NCBI GenBank assembly: GCA_035702665.1
Contig: DASSQD010000047.1
Location: 23,866-87,865, forward strand
From: VBDM01 sp035702665
Lineage (GTDB): Bacteria > Pseudomonadota > Gammaproteobacteria > Burkholderiales > SG8-39
DNA: 64,000 nt
Direction of reading: 5' to 3'
Below are positions 58,851 through 64,000 of this stretch, piece after piece. The notes under the pieces were generated by a model, which searched no databases, was not told where the DNA came from, and saw nothing but the letters and a program-made list of their open reading frames with translations. The position numbers and the translations under genes are program-made. Positions within the stretch are counted from its first letter, which is position 1. Each line of letters begins with the position of its first letter.

Positions 58851-59810
58851 GTGAAACTCTCCCCCATCACGGCCGGTTTTCTGGCCGCGGCGTTCTGCGC
58901 CGTGGCCTCGGCGCAATACCCCGTCCGTCCGATCCGCCTGCTCGTCCCCAATCCGCCCGGCGGGGCGACCGACACTATCGCGCGCGTGGTCGCGCCCCGG
59001 CTGGGCGAGGCTCTGGGCCAGCCGGTCGTCGTGGAGAACCGTCCGGGATCCAACGGCAACCTGTCGAGCGAACTTGCCGCCAGGTCGGCGCCCGACGGAT
59101 ACACGCTGCTCCTGGGACAGGACAGCCAGATCGTCATCAGTCCGCACCTCTACCCGAACCTACCGGTCGACACATTGAAGGATCTGGCTCCGGTCGCCAC
59201 GCTCGTCACCACGCAGATGGTCCTCGCGGTGAATCCATCGCTGCCGGTAAGGGACTTTCGCGAGTTCCTGGAGTACGCGAGGCACGCGCGGCCGCCCCTC
59301 GCTTACGCCTCGATCGGCAACGGCAGCCAGCACCATCTCACGATGGAGATGCTGAAGGCACGCGCCGGCATCCACCTGGTGCACGTGCCGTACAAGGGCG
59401 GCGGGCCCGCGACGGTGGCGCTGCTCGCCGGAGAGGTGCCGGTCATGTTCGGGGGAAATTCCGTCACGGCGCACATCAAGGCGGGCAGGCTGCGCGGACT
59501 CGGCGTGGCCGGGAAGAAACGCTCGGCGGCTTTGCCAGAGCTTCCGACGCTGAGCGAGTTCTACCCGGGGCTCGAGGTCACCGCGTGGATCGGAATCTTC
59601 GCGCCGGCGGGCGTGCCTAGGCCGGTGCTCGCGAAGCTGCACGAGGAGATCAACCGCCTTCTCGCCGGGACCGAACTGCGCGACAAGGTGCTCGGCGTGG
59701 GCGGCCTGGAGCCCTTCGTCTCCACGCGCGAGGAGTTCGCCGACCTGATCCGCGCCGAATACGCCAAGTACGGAGAGGTGGTCAAGGCGACCGGAGTCAG
59801 GATCGACTAG
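58851..59810 (+). CDS. TctC/Bug-type periplasmic substrate-binding protein (9)
   Basis: The protein has 319 residues from a GTG start. The signal peptide ends AVASAQ. YPVRPIRLLVPNPPGGATDT, VENRPGSNGNLSSELAARSA, VPYKGGGPATVALLAGE and LPTLSEFYPGLE mark the family. It is divergent from the kinase gene, with 54 bases between starts; a TAGAAT hexamer lies just before the start. Its 3' end overlaps the methyltransferase-like gene on the other strand by 14 bases. Confidence 0.92.
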   Translation: MKLSPITAGFLAAAFCAVASAQYPVRPIRLLVPNPPGGATDTIARVVAPRLGEALGQPVVVENRPGSNGNLSSELAARSAPDGYTLLLGQDSQIVISPHLYPNLPVDTLKDLAPVATLVTTQMVLAVNPSLPVRDFREFLEYARHARPPLAYASIGNGSQHHLTMEMLKARAGIHLVHVPYKGGGPATVALLAGEVPVMFGGNSVTAHIKAGRLRGLGVAGKKRSAALPELPTLSEFYPGLEVTAWIGIFAPAGVPRPVLAKLHEEINRLLAGTELRDKVLGVGGLEPFVSTREEFADLIRAEYAKYGEVVKATGVRID

Positions 59811-60615
59811 CCTTCCAGGCGTTCGATTTGCCGTTCGACACGACCGTCCCCTCGATCGAGTTCCCATTCACGCGGCCGCGATACTCCGACCCGCCGGCCA
59901 AGAAATGGATCTGGTCGCCGCTCAGGCTGCCGCGCGAGATCGGCGCGGAGACGTTTCCGTTCTTCAGCGTTCCCGAGACCTTCTGAAAATCCTGCTTCAG
60001 AACCAGCTCGCCCTGCCCGCTCTTCCAGTTGCCCTCGACGCGGGCGGGCACGATCCACAGGTAGGCCGTGCAATAAGTGTCGCAGCCGAGCTCGGCGGTC
60101 TGATCGGGCTCCCACTCTCCCATCCGGAACGTGTTGGAGACGATGCGGGTTCCGGGCTTGAGGGCGAGTATCGTCGGCCGGAGCCGGAGGTTGAGATCGG
60201 TCAGAAGGAACATCGAAATGACGGTGGCCTTGCTGAGGTCGGTCTTGAAGATGTCGGCTTCCACGAAGCGCGCCTTGTCCGTGACTCCCGCCTTCTCGGC
60301 ATTGCGCCTGGACAGGGCGACCATGTCGGGGTTGTACTCGACGCCGAGCGCATTCGCGCCGCGCTTTGCGGCGGTAATCACCGTGCGCCCGTCGCCCGAA
60401 CCGAGATCCATGACGAAATCCTTGGGCGTAACCTTCGCCATGTCGAGCATCTTGTCGACCAGCGCCTGCGGCGAAGGCACCCAGACCACGTCCTTGCCCT
60501 GTTGGCCGATCTCGGGCTGGAACTCCGTCTTGGGCGACTGCGCGAACGCGCACGCGACGATCGCCGAAAGAGCCAGCGCTGACAGCCATAGCCTCGCGGC
60601 ACGCGATTCGGACAT
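59797..60615 (-). CDS. Exported class I SAM-methyltransferase-like protein
   Basis: The protein has 272 residues. It begins with a clear Sec signal (LWLSALALSAIVACAFAQ), which is unexpected for an enzyme that needs SAM. The methyltransferase fold is shown by KDFVMDLGSGDGRTVITAAK (motif I, about 65-84), ALGVEYNPDMVALSRRNAE, ARFVEADIFKTD and PGTRIVSNTF. A C-terminal extension of about 85 residues (EGNWKSGQGELVLKQ, then DQIHFLAGGSEYRGRVNGN) looks like a small beta domain. Function is unknown. It follows the prepilin gene on the same strand by 75 bases. Confidence 0.82.
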   Translation of the reverse strand: MSESRAARLWLSALALSAIVACAFAQSPKTEFQPEIGQQGKDVVWVPSPQALVDKMLDMAKVTPKDFVMDLGSGDGRTVITAAKRGANALGVEYNPDMVALSRRNAEKAGVTDKARFVEADIFKTDLSKATVISMFLLTDLNLRLRPTILALKPGTRIVSNTFRMGEWEPDQTAELGCDTYCTAYLWIVPARVEGNWKSGQGELVLKQDFQKVSGTLKNGNVSAPISRGSLSGDQIHFLAGGSEYRGRVNGNSIEGTVVSNGKSNAWKASRS

Positions 60616-60690
60616 AGTTCTCTCCGGTTGGGGAAAAGCGACCTGCGTTGCACTGCGAGGCCAGATGATGGCCCCGCTACGCTGCTGCCG

Positions 60691-61161
60691 TCAACCTCTG
60701 CAACTGGAGGGTAGGAATTGCACCGGCACGTCTGTGAGGTCGATCTGCGCGCCGCAGCGCCATCTCGTCACCGGTGCACCGTTGCCCGACGGCAGGTTTC
60801 CGGTGTTGTCGAGCGGCGCAAGTGTCAGCGTGTGGAAATCGATCCGCAGGTCGTTGAAACCCTTCAGCGAGATCTTGATGATTCCTTCGTCGGTAGTCTG
60901 TACCGAATCAACGTATTGGGACACGTTGCTCGTGATCTCGCAGCCCCAACTGTTCGCTCCCGGCGAGTCGCCCGCCGCTCCGTAGACTTCCGTGACGAGC
61001 GCACGGCAAGGTCCGAATGCGAGCATCGCCTCTGTCATCCTCGCGCGCGCGGCGTTGGATCGCATGTTCGGCAGCACAAGCGCCACCAGTACGCCGATGA
61101 TCGTGACGATGATCATCAGCTCGATGATGGTAAAGCCGCTCTCTTTGCCGTATCTGCGCAT
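60691..61161 (-). CDS. Type IV-type prepilin
   Basis: The protein has 156 residues. A short basic leader (MRRYGKESG) is cut by prepilin peptidase before FTIIELMIIVTIIGVLVALV, with the essential Glu at +5. The globular part has four cysteines (GPCRAL, WGCEIT, WRCGAQ and SSCRG). The final pair lies near the end, as in major or minor pilins with a C-terminal disulfide loop. GGAGGGGGC precedes the ATG. No pilus assembly genes are adjacent, so it may be an orphan pilin or pseudopilin. Confidence 0.9.
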   Translation of the reverse strand: MRRYGKESGFTIIELMIIVTIIGVLVALVLPNMRSNAARARMTEAMLAFGPCRALVTEVYGAAGDSPGANSWGCEITSNVSQYVDSVQTTDEGIIKISLKGFNDLRIDFHTLTLAPLDNTGNLPSGNGAPVTRWRCGAQIDLTDVPVQFLPSSCRG

Positions 61162-61173
61162 GCCCCCTCCGGC

Positions 61174-61190
61174 TGCAAGCGCCGTGCCAG
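61174..61190 (-). promoter_or_regulatory. Sigma-54 (-24/-12) promoter-like sequence before the prepilin gene
   Basis: Reading leftward, CTGGCACGGCGCTTGCA matches the sigma-54 consensus (TGGCAC-N5-TTGCA) exactly, and pilin genes are often sigma-54 dependent. The predicted start point lies only about two bases before the ATG, which would leave out the ribosome-binding site, so chance is possible. A GATAAT hexamer lies further upstream. Confidence 0.4.
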
Positions 61191-61343
61191 ATGGCCGGCG
61201 ACCAGATAAGCTTCTGATATACATTATCAAACAGGCCGTCGTCCCTTTGCAAGATACCCCGCCGGGTGCCGGGCCGCTGGCTGGATTTCGTCAGAAACTG
61301 ACGCTGAGTGTCGGTCGGAGAGCCGTTTCGACGCGTAGAGCGC

Positions 61344-62717
61344 CTAGCGTGCAGCGAGGTCGTTTCGCACGACCAGCCCCCCTTTCATCACGAACTTCAC
61401 CTTCTCCATCTCGGCGACGTTATCGAGCGGGTTGCCCGCGACGGCGATGATGTCGGCGAACTTGCCCTTCTCGATCGATCCAATGTCCCTTTCCCAGCCG
61501 TAGTTCAGCATGCGGGCGGCGGGAAGGTAGGCCGTCTGCAGCGCCTGCGCGGGGGTCATTCCCCATTTGACGAAGTAAGCGAACTGGTCGGCCTGCCTTC
61601 CGTGAGGAATGGTCGGCGAGGTGGCGCCGCTGCCGAACACGATCGTGACGCCGGCGGCCAGTGCCTTCTTGAACGCCTGCTCCATGAGCTTCAGGCGCGA
61701 GTTCCTTCCGCCGGTTTCCCGCAAGTCGGGTTTCTCGAGCGAGATCAGGTCGTCGATCGTGGGAACGAAGTAGAGCTTCTTCTGCAGCAGCAGCTTCAGC
61801 CCCGCGTCGTCGAGCTCGAGCAGGTGATTGGGCGAGTCGACCCCCGCCTTGAGGCAGCTCGCCATGCCTTCGCCGCCGTAGGTGTGGCAGGCCACTTTCA
61901 ACCCGAGCCGGTGCGCCTCGTCGACGATCGCCTCGACTTCCTCGAACGTCAGCGACGGGCTGGCGACGAGCGTCGCGTCGGCCTTCCACATGTGGACCGG
62001 CCCGACGAAGTCCTGGGTCGTGTAGATCTTGATCCAGTCGACGCCGTGCAGTTTCGCCTCGCGCACCGCGGCACGGGCGAGCCAGGGAGAATTGGTGTTC
62101 TTGTTCTCCGTGAATCCCTCGTAGTAGCGCAACGATTGCAGGTCCGGGTAGTAGTTGGTGGCGCGCTGGTTGATCGATTGGCCGACGACCTGCATTCGCG
62201 GCCCGAGGAACATGCCCGAGTTGATCGCGTCGCGAATATCGACCGTGTTGAATCCGCCGCGCGAATCCATGTCTAGAACCGTGGTGAATCCCGCCTCAAG
62301 ATCGACCTGCGCGTTGGCGAGCGCGATCAGCGCACGCTTGGCGGGCGTGTTGGGCGCCTGCAGATTGAGGTGAACGTGCCCGTCGATCATGCCGGGAAGC
62401 ACCGTCGCCTGGCCCAAGTCCAGCACGCTCGTGCCGGCCGGAACCTGCACTCCCGCGCCGACCTCGGCGATGCGATCGCCGCGGACGAGAATCAGCTGGT
62501 TGGCGAGCATCTTCCCCGACCTGGCGTCGAACAGCCGACCGGCGCGGATCGCGACGAGTTGGCTGGCCGGCGCGAGGAATTTCCGCGCTTCGGGAGACGC
62601 GGACGGTGTTCGCGCGCCCGATCCGGACCCCGATCCCTCCTCCTGAGCGTATGCGGCGCTCGCAAACGCGGCGAGCATGGCGGCGAGCGCCGCAACGAGA
62701 CTGGCTCGAGTACGCAT
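61344..62717 (-). CDS. Exported amidohydrolase (imidazolonepropionase-like group)
   Basis: The protein has 457 residues. The signal peptide ends AAYAQ, followed by a Gly/Ser linker. The metal motif HVH (MIDGHVHLNL), the lysine in DWIKIYTT and histidine in ACHTYGGEG are present, as are the ending KGKFADIIAVAGNPL and the PTI strand. At the place of the conserved late Asp (usually GTD) the sequence reads FGSGATSPTIPHG, so the catalytic Asp seems absent. AAAAGGAGGAGAC is a strong ribosome-binding site. It is divergent from the cNMP protein gene. Substrate is unknown. Confidence 0.85.
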   Translation of the reverse strand: MRTRASLVAALAAMLAAFASAAYAQEEGSGSGSGARTPSASPEARKFLAPASQLVAIRAGRLFDARSGKMLANQLILVRGDRIAEVGAGVQVPAGTSVLDLGQATVLPGMIDGHVHLNLQAPNTPAKRALIALANAQVDLEAGFTTVLDMDSRGGFNTVDIRDAINSGMFLGPRMQVVGQSINQRATNYYPDLQSLRYYEGFTENKNTNSPWLARAAVREAKLHGVDWIKIYTTQDFVGPVHMWKADATLVASPSLTFEEVEAIVDEAHRLGLKVACHTYGGEGMASCLKAGVDSPNHLLELDDAGLKLLLQKKLYFVPTIDDLISLEKPDLRETGGRNSRLKLMEQAFKKALAAGVTIVFGSGATSPTIPHGRQADQFAYFVKWGMTPAQALQTAYLPAARMLNYGWERDIGSIEKGKFADIIAVAGNPLDNVAEMEKVKFVMKGGLVVRNDLAAR

Positions 62718-62818
62718 GTCTCCTCCTTTTCGGGTGCGCCGGCCGGCGCTGACAACCGCACGAAATTTTGTCATAGTCTGCCCGGAGTTGGGTACGTGGA
62801 CCGAACCAAGACGCGCGA

Positions 62819-63700
62819 ATGAGCGACCTGGACTTCACGAAGCCGAAGGAATCACCGAAGCCGGCCACGGCCCCCGCCGCGGCGCCGGCTTCGATCTACG
62901 ATCCGGCGATGGCAATGGAGTTCTTCAGCTCGACCGGCAAGACGGAGACCGTGGCGCCGGGCACTATCCTCTTCGCCGAAAACGAGAAGGGAAGCCGGCT
63001 CCTTCTCAAGAGCGACAAGATGTACCTCCTCCTCGACGGCGAGGTCAGCCTCACCGCGAACGGCAAGACCCTCGCCACGGTGAGGAAGGGCGAGGTCTTC
63101 GGAGAGATGGCGTCGATCAGCCAGATGCCCCGCAGCGCGAGCGCCGTCGCGAAGGTTCCCTCCCGCGTGATTGCGCTCGACGAGAGCCAGTTCCAGGCCG
63201 CGCTGCGCAGGAAGCCCGAATTCGCGCTGATGCTGATGAGCGTCATGATCCGGCGCATCCGCGACGCGCTCGGAAAGCGCGAGCCCGGAGACGCAGCGGC
63301 ACCGGGCAAGCTGAAAGAGTCGGCGGTGTTCGACAAGTCCGCGCTGGCGGTGCTCAACCGCGCCCTCGGGCAGACCTCGGTGCGCTACGAGCGCGGCAAG
63401 ACCGTATTCGCGGAGGGGCAGGCGGGCGTGCTGATGTACGTGGTGACCGAGGGCCGGCTCGCAGTCTCGATCAAGGGCAAGGTCGTGGAGAAGATCGGGC
63501 CCGGCGGCGTGTTCGGCGAGATGGCGCTGGTCGACCGCACCACGCGCCTCGCCACCGTCGCATGCGAGACTGATTGCGGACTGCTCGCGATCGGCAGGAA
63601 CACCTTCCTCGACCTGGTGAAGGCGAGCCCGGATTTCGCGATGTCCCTTCTCAACGCGGTCGGCGAGCGCGCGAGGTTCGTCGCCTCGCGCGGCAAGTGA
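62819..63700 (+). CDS. Protein with two cyclic-nucleotide-binding domains
   Basis: The protein has 293 residues. A Pro/Ala-rich start (SPKPATAPAAAPAS) is followed by cNMP domain 1 (about 35-150; LLLDGEVSLTA, GEVFGEMASISQ, PRSASAVAK) and domain 2 (about 175-290; YVVTEGRLAVSIKG, GGVFGEMALVD, TRLATVACE). Both keep the Gly-Glu and Arg of the phosphate-binding cassette. There is no DNA-binding, kinase or channel domain, as in a PKA regulatory subunit. A partner is not adjacent; the kinase-cNMP protein is 4 kb away. The role is unknown, probably as a sensor of cAMP or cGMP. Confidence 0.88.
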   Translation: MSDLDFTKPKESPKPATAPAAAPASIYDPAMAMEFFSSTGKTETVAPGTILFAENEKGSRLLLKSDKMYLLLDGEVSLTANGKTLATVRKGEVFGEMASISQMPRSASAVAKVPSRVIALDESQFQAALRRKPEFALMLMSVMIRRIRDALGKREPGDAAAPGKLKESAVFDKSALAVLNRALGQTSVRYERGKTVFAEGQAGVLMYVVTEGRLAVSIKGKVVEKIGPGGVFGEMALVDRTTRLATVACETDCGLLAIGRNTFLDLVKASPDFAMSLLNAVGERARFVASRGK

Positions 63701-63707
63701 CGCGCGA

Positions 63708-64000
63708 CTACGGATTGGCGAGATAGTCGCGCTTTGCGAGCTCGACACCGTTGTGTCGGAGGATGTCGTACGCGGTCGTGACGTGGAAGTAGAAATTCGG
63801 CAGGGCGTGCCCCAGCAGGTACTGCATCCCCCTGTAGTCCACCTCGCGCTGCCCGAGCTTCAGGTGGATGTTCTTTTCCTCGCTGCCGTCGATCTGCACG
63901 GGCTTCAGCGTCTGGATGAAATCGATCGTCTTGGCGATCCTCGCTTTGAGGTCGGCGAAGGTCTCCTCCGTGTCCTCGTGCTTGGGCACCTCTACCCCTG
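63708..64000 (-). CDS. DUF1993-family protein, C-terminal part, cut by window end
   Basis: The reading frame is open to the window edge; 96 codons and the stop are visible. GVEVPKHEDTEETFADL, then IHLKLGQREVDYRGMQYLL and LPNFYFHVTTAYDILRHNGVELAKRDYL, are typical of the second half of DUF1993 proteins (about 170 residues). These belong to the DinB-like four-helix group and have no known function. The true start lies beyond 64000. It converges on the cNMP gene with a seven-base gap. Confidence 0.85.
   Translation of the reverse strand, partial: GVEVPKHEDTEETFADLKARIAKTIDFIQTLKPVQIDGSEEKNIHLKLGQREVDYRGMQYLLGHALPNFYFHVTTAYDILRHNGVELAKRDYLANP

Noticed and set aside
10709..59810. A complete tripartite tricarboxylate transporter
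   Set aside because: Only the binding-protein component is present; no TctA or TctB membrane protein is encoded in the window.
1..64000. CRISPR array, prophage, toxin-antitoxin or restriction system
   Set aside because: I saw no regular spaced repeats, phage structural genes, or recognisable defence or toxin-antitoxin genes on either strand.
1..64000. tRNA or rRNA genes
   Set aside because: Reading the intergenic gaps showed no tRNA-like cloverleaf or rRNA signature; most gaps are too short. This was by eye, so a covariance-model scan would be needed to be certain.

Overview
This looks like a chromosomal segment of a GC-rich (about two thirds G+C by eye) Gram-negative bacterium, most likely a betaproteobacterium of the Burkholderiales type. 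The reasons are nine TctC/Bug-type periplasmic binding proteins in 64 kb, a beta-type general porin, a TRAP transporter, a CbpA/CbpM chaperone pair, a type IV-type prepilin, TypA and HemD. I call 64 protein genes, two of them cut by the window ends. I see no tRNA, rRNA, CRISPR array, transposase or integrase. No gene-free stretch exceeds 300 bases; the longest, 22521-22716, is a divergent promoter region.

Layout. 1-8.5 kb: the start of a MASE2 cyclase gene, a DedA-rhodanese fusion, a VOC protein, a secreted beta-helix protein, a PEBP lipoprotein, a YtcJ-type amidohydrolase, cbpA-cbpM, and a universal stress protein behind a perfect FNR-type box. 8.5-15.8 kb: a tightly coupled operon (D-2-hydroxyacid dehydrogenase, M24 protein, TctC receptor, zinc-metallopeptidase-like lipoprotein, cupin, CocE hydrolase) that runs into two low-GC tandem lipoprotein genes. 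15.8-32.6 kb: a catabolic region. A leftward operon (acylating aldehyde dehydrogenase, ThDP enzyme, TIM-barrel protein, quinate/shikimate dehydrogenase) faces an IclR regulator. A rightward series follows: porin, TRAP transporter with two binding proteins, type II dehydroquinase, HPPD-like protein, and QuiC-type dehydroshikimate dehydratase. A convergent pair (extradiol-type dioxygenase, cupin) closes the region. 32.8-35.4 kb: a PAS-PAS-GAF-GGDEF-EAL protein.

35.4-43.8 kb: TctC receptors, including a five-gene unit with four receptors and a GFA-type protein, two small surface-type proteins, a PanE-like reductase and an enolase-superfamily enzyme. 43.8-47.4 kb: housekeeping genes (typA, hemD, two unknowns). 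47.5-59.8 kb: more TctC receptors, a MetE-like protein, two alpha/beta hydrolases, a luciferase-like monooxygenase, a PAS-only protein, an S1/P1 nuclease, a second CocE hydrolase and a Ser/Thr kinase fused to a cyclic-nucleotide-binding domain. 59.8-64 kb: an exported methyltransferase-like protein, a prepilin, an amidohydrolase, a double cNMP-binding protein and the end of a DUF1993 gene.

Working together. The clearest module is uptake and breakdown of a hydroaromatic acid of the quinate/shikimate kind. Porin and TRAP transporter would import it, the QsuD-like dehydrogenase would oxidise it, AroQ would dehydrate 3-dehydroquinate and the QuiC-type enzyme would make protocatechuate. The dehydratase and the HPPD-like domain, which are fused in pseudomonad QuiC1, are two separate overlapping genes here, in the reverse order. 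The role of the ThDP and acylating aldehyde dehydrogenase genes in the same locus is not explained by that pathway. They are the best candidates for something undescribed.
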